64,000 bases of DNA. Source: Rahnella woolbedingensis. GTDB lineage: Bacteria; Pseudomonadota; Gammaproteobacteria; Enterobacterales; Enterobacteriaceae. Under the pieces are notes generated by a model. The model was not told the DNA's origin, made no database searches, and saw nothing but the letters and a program-made list of their open reading frames with translations. Every line of letters starts with the position of its first letter. Position 1 is the first letter of the stretch. The DNA is taken from assembly GCF_003602095.1 (NCBI RefSeq), contig NZ_RAHH01000004.1, positions 1 through 64,000 on the forward strand, written 5' to 3'. Below, in pieces: positions 1 to 10,700 of this stretch. The position numbers were made by a program, and so were the translations under genes.

Positions 1-58
1 TGTAAGTGCAGCGATGCATTGAGCTAACCAGTACTAATGACCCGAGAGGCTTAACCTT
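1..58 (+). rRNA. rrl: 23S rRNA, 3' end (partial)
   Basis: Last 58 bases of a 23S rRNA gene whose body lies before the window. The closing GGCTTAACCTT is the conserved enterobacterial 23S 3' end. The 5S gene follows after a 125-base spacer (59-183) in which I see no tRNA. The position just upstream of metA corresponds to rrnE of E. coli. Confidence 0.95.
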
Positions 59-183
59 ACAACACCAAAGGTGTTTTTGATTTGAGAGACAGGCTCGCAA
101 GAGTAGATTTTCAGCTGAATGTTCCGAGATTGGTTCGTAGTGCAATCCTGATTTAAGGTGAGCGGTATGAATGAAACAGAATT

Positions 184-303
184 TGCCTGGCGGCAGTAGC
201 GCGGTGGTCCCACCTGACCCCATGCCGAACTCAGAAGTGAAACGCCGTAGCGCCGATGGTAGTGTGGGGTCTCCCCATGCGAGAGTAGGGAACTGCCAGG
301 CAT
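184..303 (+). rRNA. rrf: 5S rRNA
   Basis: A 120-base gene that starts TGCCTGGCGG and ends CCAGGCAT, so the two ends pair to form helix I. The sequence is very close to E. coli 5S rRNA throughout. It is the last gene of the rrn operon and is followed at once by a strong terminator. Confidence 0.97.
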
Positions 304-314
304 CAAATAAAGAC

Positions 315-346
315 AAAAGCCCCGTACGAAAGTGCGGGGCTTTTTT
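315..346 (+). terminator. rrn operon intrinsic terminator
   Basis: Stem GCCCCG / CGGGGC (319-324 with 335-340), lengthened by an A-run pairing with the T-run, then six Ts (341-346). It lies 12 bases after 5S rRNA and ends the rRNA transcript. Confidence 0.92.
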
Positions 347-553
347 CTATGGAAAATTTGGTGGTTTTTGTTCGAAACCTGTTCGAAATGTTCATATATC
401 TACCGATTTAACCCCGGTTTTTTATCGCGACTTTCTCCTCATCTCTCATCATTTATAACCAAAACATCTAAATTAATAACTGAAGCTGAAACATTTTCAC
501 TTACCACTTGCACGCTCGACATCTTAATCAAAACCCGTTATCTTCGGCTATCT

Positions 554-569
554 AGAAGTCTAAACGTAT
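554..569 (+). promoter_or_regulatory. MetJ met boxes before metA
   Basis: Two adjoining 8-mers, AGAAGTCT (7 of 8 to the met-box consensus AGACGTCT) and AAACGTAT (6 of 8), end 25 bases before the metA start. Tandem met boxes bind the MetJ repressor with S-adenosylmethionine. The placement is as in E. coli metA. The rest of 347-553 is AT-rich and shows nothing further I can name. Confidence 0.75.
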
Positions 570-594
570 AAATGGATGCAGTGAGGAAGTTGTT

Positions 595-1524
595 ATGCCG
601 ATCCGGGTTCCAGATGAACTACCAGCCGTGAATTTCTTGCGCCATGAGAACGTCTTTGTCATGACGTCATCACGTGCGAAAACGCAGGAGATCCGTCCTC
701 TTAAGGTGCTGGTTCTCAACCTGATGCCGAAGAAAATTGAGACAGAAAATCAGTTTTTACGGCTGCTTTCGAACTCTCCTCTGCAGATTGATGTGCAGCT
801 GCTGCGCATTGATAGCCGCGAATCTAAAAATACCCCGGCTGAGCACCTGAATAACTTCTATTGTGATTTTGAAGACATTCAGCATGACAACTATGACGGC
901 CTGATCGTCACCGGCGCGCCTCTGGGATTGGTCGATTTTTGCGACGTGGCTTACTGGCCTGAAATTGAGCGTGTCATTCACTGGGCGAAAGAGCATGTGA
1001 CATCGACCCTGTTTGTTTGCTGGGCGGTCCAGGCTGCACTGAATGTGCTTTACGGGCTGCCAAAAATGACCCGCGACGCGAAGCTTTCAGGGGTTTACCC
1101 TCATCAGACGCTGCAACCACTGGCATTACTAACGCGTGGATTTGATGAAAGCTTTCTGGCACCTCATTCCCGTTATGCAGATTTTCCGGCTGATGTGCTC
1201 CGCCAGCATACTGATCTGGATATTTTCGCTGAATCTGAGGAGGCGGGAGCCTACCTCTTTGCCACGAAAGATAAACGCATGGCCTTTGTCACCGGCCATC
1301 CTGAATACGATGCAGGAACGCTGGCAGGTGAGTATCTGCGCGATGTGGCGGCGGGTTTATCGCCGGAAATGCCCTACAACTATTTTCCGCAGGATAACGC
1401 CGAGCTGTCACCGAAGGCAACCTGGCGGAGTCACGGACACCTGCTGTTCACTAACTGGCTGAATTATTACGTTTATCAGATCACGCCGTTTGATCTGCGG
1501 CAGATGAATCCAACCCTCGAGTAA
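595..1524 (+). CDS. metA: Homoserine O-succinyltransferase
   Basis: First committed enzyme of methionine synthesis: transfers succinyl from succinyl-CoA to L-homoserine in the cytoplasm. At 309 residues it matches the family length. Key residues are in place: the acyl-accepting Cys142 in [11 protein letters not shown] and the His235/Glu237 pair in GHPEYD. The ATG at 595 is preceded by GAGGAAG at a good distance. Transcription is probably repressed by MetJ through the two met boxes just upstream. The E. coli enzyme is also feedback-inhibited and heat-labile; neither can be judged here. Transcribed alone, between the rrn operon and aceBAK. Confidence 0.97.
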   Translation: MPIRVPDELPAVNFLRHENVFVMTSSRAKTQEIRPLKVLVLNLMPKKIETENQFLRLLSNSPLQIDVQLLRIDSRESKNTPAEHLNNFYCDFEDIQHDNYDGLIVTGAPLGLVDFCDVAYWPEIERVIHWAKEHVTSTLFVCWAVQAALNVLYGLPKMTRDAKLSGVYPHQTLQPLALLTRGFDESFLAPHSRYADFPADVLRQHTDLDIFAESEEAGAYLFATKDKRMAFVTGHPEYDAGTLAGEYLRDVAAGLSPEMPYNYFPQDNAELSPKATWRSHGHLLFTNWLNYYVYQITPFDLRQMNPTLE

Positions 1525-1544
1525 CTCTCTTTTTAATATTTGAG

Positions 1545-1570
1545 CAGACGATCTTAACGGTCGTCTGTTT
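1545..1570 (+). terminator. Possible metA terminator
   Basis: Stem CAGACGA / TCGTCTG (1545-1551 with 1561-1567) followed by TTT and, slightly later, CTTTTT. It is 21 bases after the metA stop. The T-run is weak, so efficiency is uncertain. Confidence 0.5.
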
Positions 1571-1657
1571 ACACTCTTTTTATCCCTGTGATCCTTTGGT
1601 CTGACCCCTGCCTTCTATACGCGCCTCTCTCCTGTTCGAAACCCATTACCATTTTAT

Positions 1658-1672
1658 GGAAAAATAATTTCC
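1658..1672 (+). promoter_or_regulatory. IclR-like operator 1 before aceB
   Basis: GGAAAAATAATTTCC is palindromic in its outer five bases and close to the IclR consensus TGGAAATNATTTCCA. It lies about 230 bases before aceB in a 374-base gap (1525-1898) that also holds the metA terminator and a second partial site. Operator function is inferred. Confidence 0.5.
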
Positions 1673-1720
1673 CTCTATCTTATTGATTAAAAATAACACT
1701 TTTTTATTTTAAAAATAAAA

Positions 1721-1735
1721 TGGAAATCGTTTTTG
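1721..1735 (+). promoter_or_regulatory. IclR-like operator 2 before aceB
   Basis: TGGAAATCGTTTTTG keeps the left half of the IclR consensus intact and 10 of 14 informative positions overall. In E. coli the aceB promoter has two IclR sites, so a second weaker site here is reasonable. Confidence 0.4.
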
Positions 1736-1898
1736 ATTTTATGAGATTCCTGATTACGCTTAAATCTGTCGGGCAATAAATGACCAGAGAAAAATCGCCT
1801 CAGGATCATGAGTGCATCTCCGGTGTGTTTTCAACCGTAACAGCATCTGTTCAGTGAAGCGGTCTGGCAGATTAAGCAGATAAATCAGGAGAAAAACG

Positions 1899-3497
1899 AT
1901 GTCAGAGCAAATTACCCGCAGTCAGCTTGGCTTCACGCGTCGTTTTGGTGAGAACGAAGCGCAAATTCTGACCGAAGAGGCCGTGGATTTTTTGTCCGAG
2001 CTGGTCGTGCGTTTTACCCCGCTGCGTAACCGCTTACTGGCCGATCGGATTGCCGTGCAGCAGAAGATAGATCAGGGCACGCTGCCTGATTTTATTTCGG
2101 AAACTCATTCCATAAAAAATTCAACCTGGAAAATACGCGGGATCCCGGCTGATTTGTTAGATCGCCGCGTAGAAATCACCGGTCCTGTCGAACGCAAAAT
2201 GGTGATCAATGCGCTGAATGCCAATGTAAAAGTGTTTATGGCGGACTTTGAGGATTCGCTGGCTCCGGACTGGCAGAAAGTCATCGAAGGACAAATCAAC
2301 TTACGCGATGCGGTGAACGGCACCATCAGCCACACCAATGAAGCCGGAAAGATTTATCAGCTCAAGCCCGATCCGGCAGTATTGATTTGCCGTGTGCGTG
2401 GTCTGCATTTGCCTGAAAAGCATGTGACCTGGCAGGGCGAGGCCATCCCCGGTTCACTGTTTGATTTTGTTTTGTACTTTTTCCACAACCACCGTGCCTT
2501 GCTGGCTAAAGGCAGCGGCCCCTATTTCTACCTGCCCAAAATGCAGTCTTATCATGAGGCTGACTGGTGGAGCCAGGTCTTCAGCTTTGCGGAGGAATAC
2601 GCCGGATTATCCCGTGGGACGATCAAAGCCACAGTGCTGATTGAAACTCTGCCTGCTGTTTTCCAAATGGATGAAATCCTTTATCACCTGCGGGATCACA
2701 TCGTCGGCCTGAACTGCGGTCGATGGGATTACATCTTCAGTTATATCAAAACGCTGAAAAATCACGCGAATCGCGTATTGCCTGACCGTCAGTCGGTGAC
2801 CATGACTCAGCCTTTCCTGAACGCCTATTCCCGTTTGCTGATCAAAACCTGTCACCGCCGTGGCGCATTTGCGATGGGGGGCATGGCGGCATTTATCCCC
2901 AGCAAAGACGTTAAGCGTAACGAATGGGTGCTCAACAAAGTCCGTACCGACAAAGAGCTGGAAGCGAATAACGGACATGACGGTACCTGGATTGCACACC
3001 CGGGGTTGGCGGATACGGTACTCGAAGTGTTCGATAAGGCGCTGGGAACCCGCTCAAACCAGCTGAACGTATTACGCGAAGAAGATGCTGAAATCACCGC
3101 CGGACAATTGCTCGAACCTTGTCACGGCGAACGCACCGAAGAGGGCATGCGTGCCAATATTCGTGTGGCTGTGCAATACATTGAGGCCTGGATCTCCGGT
3201 AACGGCTGCGTGCCGATTTACGGGCTGATGGAAGATGCTGCTACCGCTGAAATCTCCCGCACGTCGATCTGGCAGTGGATCCATCATGGCAAAGCGCTCA
3301 ATGACGGTCAGCCGGTCACCAAACCGCTGTTCCGCCGCATGCTCAACGAAGAAATTCTTGTGATCCAGCAGGAACTGGGAGAACAGCGTTTCAGCGCCGG
3401 TCGTTTTACACAGGCCGCCGCATTGATGGAAAAAATCACCACACAGGATGAACTGATCGACTTCCTGACACTGCCGGGCTATCAGCTGCTGGCCTGA
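1899..3497 (+). CDS. aceB: Malate synthase A
   Basis: Condenses glyoxylate with acetyl-CoA to give malate, the second step of the glyoxylate bypass used for growth on acetate or fatty acids. The protein has 532 residues (E. coli AceB 533). The malate synthase signature [16 protein letters not shown] is present near residue 270. The ATG at 1899 follows AGGAG closely. First gene of an aceBAK operon: aceA starts 40 bases after its stop. The long upstream gap carries two IclR-like sites, so repression by IclR, encoded just beyond aceK, is likely. Nothing is truncated or unusual. Confidence 0.97.
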   Translation: MSEQITRSQLGFTRRFGENEAQILTEEAVDFLSELVVRFTPLRNRLLADRIAVQQKIDQGTLPDFISETHSIKNSTWKIRGIPADLLDRRVEITGPVERKMVINALNANVKVFMADFEDSLAPDWQKVIEGQINLRDAVNGTISHTNEAGKIYQLKPDPAVLICRVRGLHLPEKHVTWQGEAIPGSLFDFVLYFFHNHRALLAKGSGPYFYLPKMQSYHEADWWSQVFSFAEEYAGLSRGTIKATVLIETLPAVFQMDEILYHLRDHIVGLNCGRWDYIFSYIKTLKNHANRVLPDRQSVTMTQPFLNAYSRLLIKTCHRRGAFAMGGMAAFIPSKDVKRNEWVLNKVRTDKELEANNGHDGTWIAHPGLADTVLEVFDKALGTRSNQLNVLREEDAEITAGQLLEPCHGERTEEGMRANIRVAVQYIEAWISGNGCVPIYGLMEDAATAEISRTSIWQWIHHGKALNDGQPVTKPLFRRMLNEEILVIQQELGEQRFSAGRFTQAAALMEKITTQDELIDFLTLPGYQLLA

Positions 3498-3537
3498 GTT
3501 TTCTTACCCTACACATAAAAAGACCGGAGCATTTGCC

Positions 3538-4860
3538 ATGAAAACGACCCGTACTCAGCAAATTCAGCAGCTTGAAGAAACCTGGAACCAGCCGCGCTGG
3601 AAAAATATCACCCGCCCTTACACAGCGGCAGAAGTGATCAGCCTGCGTGGCTCGGTCAATCCTGAATGCACGCTGGCCCAGCATGGCGCATCCCGCCTGT
3701 GGAATTTACTGCACGGCGCTTCACGAAAAGGCTATGTGAATTGCCTCGGCGCGCTGACCGGCGGGCAGGCTTTACAGCAGGCGAAAGCCGGGATAGAAGC
3801 CATTTATCTGTCCGGATGGCAGGTGGCTGCCGATGCCAATACGGCCTCCAGTATGTATCCCGATCAGTCGTTGTATCCGGTGAATTCGGTGCCTGAAGTG
3901 GTCGCGCGGATTAACAACACCTTTCGCCGTGCGGATCAGATCCAGTGGGCGAATAACATTGAGCCTGGTCAGCAGGGGTATACCGACTATTTTCTGCCGA
4001 TTGTGGCCGATGCGGAAGCCGGTTTTGGTGGTGTACTCAATGCGTTTGAGTTGATGAAATCCATGATTGAAGCGGGTGCTGCTGCGGTTCATTTTGAAGA
4101 TCAGCTTGCTGCCGTGAAAAAGTGCGGACATATGGGCGGCAAAGTTTTGGTGCCAACACAGGAAGCGGTGCAGAAGCTGGTTTCCGCACGCCTTGCCGCT
4201 GATGTTCTCGGTGTACCGACGCTTCTGGTGGCGCGTACCGATGCAGATGCCGCAGATTTACTGACATCCGACTGCGACCCTTATGACAGCCAGTTTATTA
4301 CCGGCGAGAGAACGCATGAGGGGTTCTACAGAACGCATGCGGGTATTGAACAGGCTATCAGCCGCGGGCTGGCGTATGCGCCGTACGCTGACGTAGTGTG
4401 GTGCGAAACATCCACGCCAGACCTCAAACTGGCGCAGCGGTTTGCCCAAGCTATCCATGCCAAATTCCCGGGCAAACTGCTGGCCTACAACTGTTCGCCA
4501 TCGTTTAACTGGAAGAAAAATCTCGACGATAAAACCATCGCCAGTTTCCAGGAGCAACTGGCCGCGATGGGATATCAGTACCAGTTCATCACGCTGGCGG
4601 GCATTCACAGCATGTGGTTCAACATGTTCGACCTGGCACATGCCTATGCACAAGGCGAAGGGATGAAACACTACGTTGAGAAAGTGCAGGAGCCGGAATT
4701 TGCAGCGGTCAGCCGTGGCTACACCTTTGCTTCGCATCAGCAGGAAGTGGGCACCGGTTATTTCGATAAAGTGACCAACATCATTCAGGGAGGACGATCT
4801 TCGGTGACTGCCTTAACCGGTTCTACCGAAGAACAGCAATTCTCCTCCACGTCGCACTGA
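3538..4860 (+). CDS. aceA: Isocitrate lyase
   Basis: Cleaves isocitrate into glyoxylate and succinate, the branch-point step of the glyoxylate bypass. The 440 residues are close to the 434 of E. coli AceA. The catalytic signature [10 protein letters not shown] is present with its cysteine at residue 196, and metal-binding acidic residues sit in the preceding TEAGFGG-like region (DAEAGFGG). The ATG at 3538 follows CCGGAG. Second gene of aceBAK. A hairpin with a short T-run lies directly after the stop and probably lowers transcription into aceK. Confidence 0.97.
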   Translation: MKTTRTQQIQQLEETWNQPRWKNITRPYTAAEVISLRGSVNPECTLAQHGASRLWNLLHGASRKGYVNCLGALTGGQALQQAKAGIEAIYLSGWQVAADANTASSMYPDQSLYPVNSVPEVVARINNTFRRADQIQWANNIEPGQQGYTDYFLPIVADAEAGFGGVLNAFELMKSMIEAGAAAVHFEDQLAAVKKCGHMGGKVLVPTQEAVQKLVSARLAADVLGVPTLLVARTDADAADLLTSDCDPYDSQFITGERTHEGFYRTHAGIEQAISRGLAYAPYADVVWCETSTPDLKLAQRFAQAIHAKFPGKLLAYNCSPSFNWKKNLDDKTIASFQEQLAAMGYQYQFITLAGIHSMWFNMFDLAHAYAQGEGMKHYVEKVQEPEFAAVSRGYTFASHQQEVGTGYFDKVTNIIQGGRSSVTALTGSTEEQQFSSTSH

Positions 4861-4883
4861 CTGCCTGTTACTGACTGTCTGTC

Positions 4884-4907
4884 GGCCCGGCGAAATCCGG
4901 GCCTTTT
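4884..4907 (+). terminator. Hairpin between aceA and aceK
   Basis: Perfect seven-pair GC stem GGCCCGG / CCGGGCC (4884-4890 with 4897-4903), six-base loop, then TTTT. It looks like a partial terminator or mRNA-stability element inside the operon. In E. coli, intergenic repeats in the same place accompany much lower aceK than aceA expression. Confidence 0.6.
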
Positions 4908-4926
4908 CCCTTATGGAGCCGCCATT

Positions 4927-6639
4927 ATGCGTATAGAACTGTTGATTGCGCAGACTATTTTGCAGGGATTCGACGCACAGTATGGCCGTTTTCTCGAGGT
5001 GACAGCGGGGGCGCAACAACGCTTTGAAAATGCCAGCTGGCCGGCGGTACAGGCTGCGATGAAGCAGCGTATTCATTTGTATGACCACCATGTCGGACTG
5101 GTCGTCGCTCAGCTTAAATGCATCACCGGTCAGCACTTTTATGATGCTGCATTCCTGATCCGCATAAAGGAATGTTACTCCGAATTACTGCCTGATTATC
5201 CCCGGGCTGAAATCGCCGAAAGTTTCTTTAATTCAGTCTATTGCCGGATATTCAAACATCGTGATCTGACGGCGGACAAACTGTTTATTTTCAGCGAACA
5301 GCCCGCCCGGCGACCACAAATTTGCACCCGTCCCTTGTCACGCCAGTATCCGGTTCAGGGCAATCTGATCGCAGTATTATCAAAAGTGCTTAATGATTTG
5401 CCAGTGCGTTTATCGTGGGAAGATGCGAACCGCGACGTAGATTATATGGCTACGGCGTTGCAGCAGCGGTTTCCAACAGACTGGCTGGCGAGTGCTGATA
5501 TTGAGATTGCCACCGAAATCTTTTATCGCAATAAGGCTGCGTGGATCATCGGGAAAATCCGCTCGGGTTCACGGGTATTTCCGTTGTTATTGCCGGTGCA
5601 TCTGAGCCATCAGAGCCAGCTGTTTGTTGATGCCTGCCTGACCGATGGTCACGACGCCAGTATCGTTTTCGGTTTTGCCCGTTCGTATTTCATGGTTTAT
5701 GCCCCTCAGCCCGGTGCGCTGGTGGAATGGCTGCGTGAGATTTTACCGGCGAAAACGACCGCTGAACTTTACAGCGCTATCGGCTGCCAGAAACATGCAA
5801 AAACAGAGTGTTACCGAGAGCATCTGCGCTTTATGGCGCAATCCGACGAGTCTTTTATTATTGCGCCTGGCGTCAAAGGTATGGTCATGCTGGTATTCAC
5901 TCTGCCTGGCAGTGACCGCGTTTTCAAAGTGATAAAAGATAATTTTGCACCGCAGAAAGAAGTCACTGAAACACAGGTCATGGCCTGCTATCAGTTAGTG
6001 AAAGAGCATGATCGTGTAGGGCGGATGGCTGACACTCAGGAGTTCGAACATTTTGTTCTGCCGAAGAAAAATATCAGCCCGGAACTGATGGCCGAATTGC
6101 GACGCGAAGTGCCTGCCAAAATCGTAGATCTGGGTGACAGCATAGCGCTGCGCCATCTGTACATCGAACGGCGTATGACGCCGCTGAATTTATATCTGGA
6201 GCACGCCAGTGAGGCGCAGCTACATGATGTGATTGAAGAATACGGTAATGCCATCAAACAACTGGCCGCGGCGAATATTTTTCCCGGCGATATGTTGTTT
6301 AAGAATTTTGGCGTGACCCGTCATGGCCGGGTGGTATTTTATGACTACGACGAAATCTGCTACATGACTGAAGTAAATTTTCGCGATATCCCCGCGCCAC
6401 GTTATCCGGAGGATGAACTGGCCAGTGAGCCCTGGTACAGCATTGCGCCGGGCGATGTTTTTCCGGAAGAATTCCGGCATTTTCTGTGCAGCGATAAACG
6501 TCTCGCTCAGATTTTTGAGTCACTACACGACGACCTGTTCAGCGCTGACTACTGGCGCGGTTTGCAGCAGCGGATCAGCGAAGGCCATGTCGAAGATGTC
6601 TTTGCTTATCGCCGTTCCCAGCGCTTTAGCCGTCGCTAA
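4927..6639 (+). CDS. aceK: Isocitrate dehydrogenase kinase/phosphatase
   Basis: Bifunctional enzyme that phosphorylates and dephosphorylates isocitrate dehydrogenase, deciding whether isocitrate goes to the TCA cycle or the glyoxylate bypass. It has 570 residues (E. coli 578). The glycine-rich ATP-binding stretch [16 protein letters not shown] with the following KVIKD lysine lies near residues 317-341, and the [10 protein letters not shown] motif, matching the E. coli active-site aspartate region, near residue 475. Last gene of aceBAK, 66 bases after aceA across the hairpin at 4884. It converges on iclR. Start ATG 4927 follows TGGAG. Confidence 0.95.
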   Translation: MRIELLIAQTILQGFDAQYGRFLEVTAGAQQRFENASWPAVQAAMKQRIHLYDHHVGLVVAQLKCITGQHFYDAAFLIRIKECYSELLPDYPRAEIAESFFNSVYCRIFKHRDLTADKLFIFSEQPARRPQICTRPLSRQYPVQGNLIAVLSKVLNDLPVRLSWEDANRDVDYMATALQQRFPTDWLASADIEIATEIFYRNKAAWIIGKIRSGSRVFPLLLPVHLSHQSQLFVDACLTDGHDASIVFGFARSYFMVYAPQPGALVEWLREILPAKTTAELYSAIGCQKHAKTECYREHLRFMAQSDESFIIAPGVKGMVMLVFTLPGSDRVFKVIKDNFAPQKEVTETQVMACYQLVKEHDRVGRMADTQEFEHFVLPKKNISPELMAELRREVPAKIVDLGDSIALRHLYIERRMTPLNLYLEHASEAQLHDVIEEYGNAIKQLAAANIFPGDMLFKNFGVTRHGRVVFYDYDEICYMTEVNFRDIPAPRYPEDELASEPWYSIAPGDVFPEEFRHFLCSDKRLAQIFESLHDDLFSADYWRGLQQRISEGHVEDVFAYRRSQRFSRR

Positions 6640-6650
6640 AGTGCGTCATC

Positions 6651-6673
6651 ATCCCGCCACACTCCGGCGGGAT
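6651..6673. terminator. Hairpin between convergent aceK and iclR
   Basis: Perfect inverted repeat ATCCCGCC / GGCGGGAT with a seven-base loop between the stops of aceK and iclR. There is no clear T-run on either side, so it may protect 3' ends more than terminate. Confidence 0.45.
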
Positions 6674-6685
6674 ATCAGCCTTCTG

Positions 6686-7528
6686 TCAGTGTTTCCCGCC
6701 ACCGTAGGCCTGCGTAATTTCTTTTGCCGCATGAATAACCAGCGCACCCAACTCCGTCACCCGGTCATCGGTTATCCGCGAGAGGGGGCCTGAAATAGAA
6801 ATCGCTGCGTACGCGTCGTTATGCTCGTCGTAAATGCAGGTCGCCACGCAGCGCAGCCCGAGCGCATGTTCTTCATCATCAAAGGCATAGCCGCGTTTAC
6901 GTGTATCCGCCAGCTCCTGTTTCAGGTTTGCCGGAGATGTTTTTGTCAGCGGCGTATAACTGTGCAGACCAATTTTATGCAGCAACTTCACCAAACGTTC
7001 TTCCGGTAACGTCGAAAGAAACGCTTTACCGGCACCCGACGCATGCATCGGTAATTTCCCGCCAATCGGCGCTGACATTCTCATCAGCGCATTACACTGC
7101 ACCTGATCGATGATGATTGCCTGATAATCACTGTGATCCAGCACCGCCAGATTCACGGTTTCGCCGGATTCTTCCATCAGGCGGCGTAACATCGGATGCA
7201 CCATCGCCAGTAAATTCCGGCTTTGCAGGAAACTGCTGCCGACCACAAAAGCATGCGAACCAATGGTCCACAGGCCCAGATCACCAACCTGACGGACAAA
7301 CCCTTGTTGCTGCATAGTCGTCAGCAAGCGGTGGGTGGTGGAATTAGGTAAACCGGCCTGTTGGGCCAGATCAGTCAGCGCTACGCTGCCCTGCGCTTCA
7401 GCAATGTATTCCAGTAACTTAAGGCCACGTGTCAGGGACTGAACCTGCCCGGTCGCGGCGCTGCCTGTTGCGGCAGCGGCTTTGGTTTTCTTAGCACGTT
7501 TGGCCGGAGCCGATACGGACATTGCCAT
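6686..7528 (-). CDS. iclR: IclR repressor of the acetate operon
   Basis: DNA-binding repressor of aceBAK. From the chosen start it has 280 residues. A lysine- and alanine-rich tail precedes the conserved TGQVQSLTRGLKLL entry to a winged helix-turn-helix (about residues 25-90), followed by the IclR effector-binding domain. An in-frame start 16 codons upstream exists, but ATG at 7528 has AAGGAA seven bases before it and fits the E. coli N-terminus better. Convergent with aceK and divergent from metH. A palindromic IclR-like sequence at 7580-7594 suggests self-repression, as known in E. coli. Confidence 0.95.
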   Translation of the reverse strand: MAMSVSAPAKRAKKTKAAAATGSAATGQVQSLTRGLKLLEYIAEAQGSVALTDLAQQAGLPNSTTHRLLTTMQQQGFVRQVGDLGLWTIGSHAFVVGSSFLQSRNLLAMVHPMLRRLMEESGETVNLAVLDHSDYQAIIIDQVQCNALMRMSAPIGGKLPMHASGAGKAFLSTLPEERLVKLLHKIGLHSYTPLTKTSPANLKQELADTRKRGYAFDDEEHALGLRCVATCIYDEHNDAYAAISISGPLSRITDDRVTELGALVIHAAKEITQAYGGGKH

Positions 7529-7579
7529 GAGCCTGTTCCTTGTAAGATGCGCCAAACGCTGGCGAATAAAAGTCATTTT

Positions 7580-7594
7580 TGGAATTGGTTTTCG
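7580..7594 (-). promoter_or_regulatory. Possible IclR autoregulatory site
   Basis: TGGAATTGGTTTTCG matches 10 of 14 informative bases of the IclR consensus and lies about 50 bases before the iclR start, where E. coli iclR has its own operator. The remainder of the iclR-metH gap (7595-7793) has a weak MetR-like TGAA-N5-CTCA at 7673-7685 and nothing else I can name. Confidence 0.4.
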
Positions 7595-7793
7595 TTTTTA
7601 CAGTATGGATCGCAACCTGCCTTTGCGCTCATCCGATGTGTTGCACTGTATTTGCGGGATGTCTTCCCGAATTGAAAAAGTCTCACGTCTGCGCGGGCTT
7701 TTGGCTGAGGAAGGTATGCTAGGATGTTGACCATAATTTCCGGTGCATGAATGAACAATTTGCCGGGTGTGAGTGACGGGTGATGAGGTGAAA

Positions 7794-10700
7794 GTGACAA
7801 ATCGAGTTGAAGCGCTACACAAGCAACTGGCAGAGCGCATTTTGGTTCTGGACGGCGGCATGGGCACCATGATCCAAAGCTATCGCCTGGAAGAGGAAGA
7901 TTACCGCGGCGAACGTTTTGCTGACTGGGAAAGCGATCTTAAAGGTAACAACGATCTTCTGGTGCTCTCAAAGCCTGAAGTGATCGTCGAGATCCATAAC
8001 GGTTATCTTGCTGCTGGCGCCGATATCCTCGAAACCAACACTTTCAACTCCACCACGATTGCGATGGCTGATTACCATATGGAATCGCTGTCGGCTGAAA
8101 TTAACTATCAGGCCGCGCGGCTGGCGCGGCAGTGCGCCGATGAATGGACTGCCCGCACGCCGGATAAACCCCGTTACGTCGCCGGCGTACTAGGCCCGAC
8201 CAACCGCACGGCGTCGATTTCGCCTGACGTTAACGATCCCGCTTTCCGTAATGTGTCTTTCGATCAGCTGGTAGAAGCCTACCGCGAATCGACGCGCGCG
8301 CTGATTGAGGGCGGCGCAGATCTCATCATGATCGAAACCGTCTTCGATACGCTCAACGCCAAAGCCGCCACATTCGCCGTAGAAAGCGAGTTTGAAGCGA
8401 TGGGCATCGTCTTGCCGGTGATGGTCTCCGGGACGATAACCGATGCTTCTGGTCGAACATTATCCGGCCAGACCACGGAAGCTTTTTACAACTCGCTGCG
8501 CCACGTTAAACCGCTCACTTTCGGTCTGAACTGTGCCCTGGGCCCGGATGAGTTGCGTCAGTATGTCGCTGAATTGTCGCGTATTGCAGAATGTTATGTC
8601 ACGGCTCACCCGAACGCCGGGCTGCCTAACGCCTTCGGTGAATACGATCTGGAAGCCAAAGAAATGGCGGAGCACATAGCCGAATGGGCGCGCTCGGGTT
8701 TCCTGAATATTGTGGGTGGTTGCTGTGGTACCACGCCTGCGCATATTGCGGCGATGGTGAAAGCCGTCGAAGGTGTGCCGCCGCGTGCATTACCGACCAT
8801 TCCTGTTGCCTGCCGCCTGGCGGGTCTGGAACCACTGACTATTGATCCCCAGACGCTGTTTGTGAACGTCGGCGAACGTACCAACGTCACCGGTTCTGCG
8901 CGCTTTAAACGACTGATCAAAGAAGAGAAGTATTCTGAAGCACTGGCCGTTGCCCGCCAGCAGGTTGAAAGTGGCGCGCAGATCATCGACATCAACATGG
9001 ATGAAGGGATGCTCGACGCCGAAGCGGCGATGGTTCGTTTCCTCAGCCTGATTGCTGGTGAGCCGGATATCGCCCGTGTGCCAATCATGATCGACTCCTC
9101 CAAATGGGATGTCATTGAAAAAGGCCTGAAATGCATTCAGGGCAAAGGCATCGTTAACTCCATTTCGATGAAAGAGGGTGAGGAAGCCTTCCTGCATCAC
9201 GCCCGCCTGGTTCGCCGCTATGGGGCCGCCGTGGTGGTCATGGCATTCGATGAAACCGGACAGGCGGATACCCGCGCCCGCAAAATTGAAATCTGCCGCC
9301 GTGCCTACAAATTGCTGACGGAAAAAGTCGGCTTCCCGCCGGAAGACATTATTTTCGACCCGAATATCTTTGCCGTCGCTACCGGCATTGAGGAACACAA
9401 CAACTACGCCGTCGATTTCATCGAAGCCTGCGCCGATATCAAAGCACAACTGCCGCACGCGCTGATTTCAGGTGGTGTTTCCAACGTTTCATTCTCGTTC
9501 CGCGGTAACGAACCGGTGCGAGAAGCCATTCACGCCGTGTTCCTGTACCACGCTATCCGCAACGGCATGGATATGGGCATTGTCAACGCCGGTCAGTTGG
9601 CGATTTATGATGACTTACCGGCTGAACTGCGCGACGCCGTTGAAGACGTGATCCTCAACCGCCGTGACGATGGTACCGAGCGTCTGCTCGAAATGGCCGA
9701 AAAATACCGTGGCAGTAAGGACGATGGCGAAGCGAACAAACAGCAGGCGGAGTGGCGCAGCTGGGAAGTCAAAAAACGCCTCGAATACTCGCTGGTGAAA
9801 GGCATTACCGAATTTATCGAACTGGATACTGAAGAGTGCCGCCAGCTGGCTGCACGTCCTATCGAAGTGATCGAAGGCCCGCTGATGGACGGTATGAACG
9901 TCGTCGGTGACCTGTTTGGTGCCGGTAAAATGTTCCTGCCGCAGGTGGTCAAATCCGCACGCGTGATGAAACAGGCGGTGGCCTATCTGGAACCGTACAT
10001 TGAAGCCAGCAAGGAAAAGGGCCAGACCAACGGCAAAATCCTGCTCGCGACGGTAAAAGGCGACGTGCATGACATCGGCAAAAATATCGTCGGCGTGGTG
10101 CTGCAATGTAATAACTACGAGATCATTGATCTCGGGGTGATGGTGCCGACCGACAAAATCCTGAAAACCGCCATCGAAGAAAACGTCGATATCATCGGAC
10201 TTTCCGGGCTGATTACGCCGTCGCTCGACGAAATGGTTAACGTGGCGAAAGAAATGGAACGCCGTGGCTTTACCATGCCTTTGCTGATTGGCGGTGCGAC
10301 CACATCCAAAGCGCACACCGCGGTTAAAATCGAACAAAACTACAGTGGCGCGACCTGCTACGTGCAAAACGCCTCGCGCTCTGTCGGCGTGGTATCTGCG
10401 TTGCTGTCAAAAGAGCAGCGTGACGCATTTATCGAACGGACGCGCAAAGAGTACGACACCGTGCGTATCCAGCATGCACGTAAAAAGCCGCGTACACCGC
10501 CGGTCAGTCTCGACGTGGCCCGCGATAACGCGACGACTATCGACTGGGATGATTACACGCCGCCGGTTGCCCATCGGCTGGGCATTCAGAAAGTGGAAGC
10601 CAGCATTGAAACGCTGCGTAATTACATCGACTGGACGCCGTTCTTCATGACCTGGTCGCTGGCCGGTAAATATCCGCGCATTCTGGAAGATGAAGTGGTC

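Noticed and set aside
59-183. tRNA gene in the 23S-5S spacer
   Set aside because: No cloverleaf or TTC-arm pattern found; the spacer is ordinary rrn DNA.
7673-7685. MetR site before metH (TGAA-N5-CTCA)
   Set aside because: One mismatch in a very short consensus; too weak for its own feature and noted only with the iclR-metH gap.
9615-10367. 250-codon reading frame on the strand opposite metH
   Set aside because: It lies wholly inside metH, whose protein is conserved end to end; the antisense frame is a by-product of GC-rich codons.
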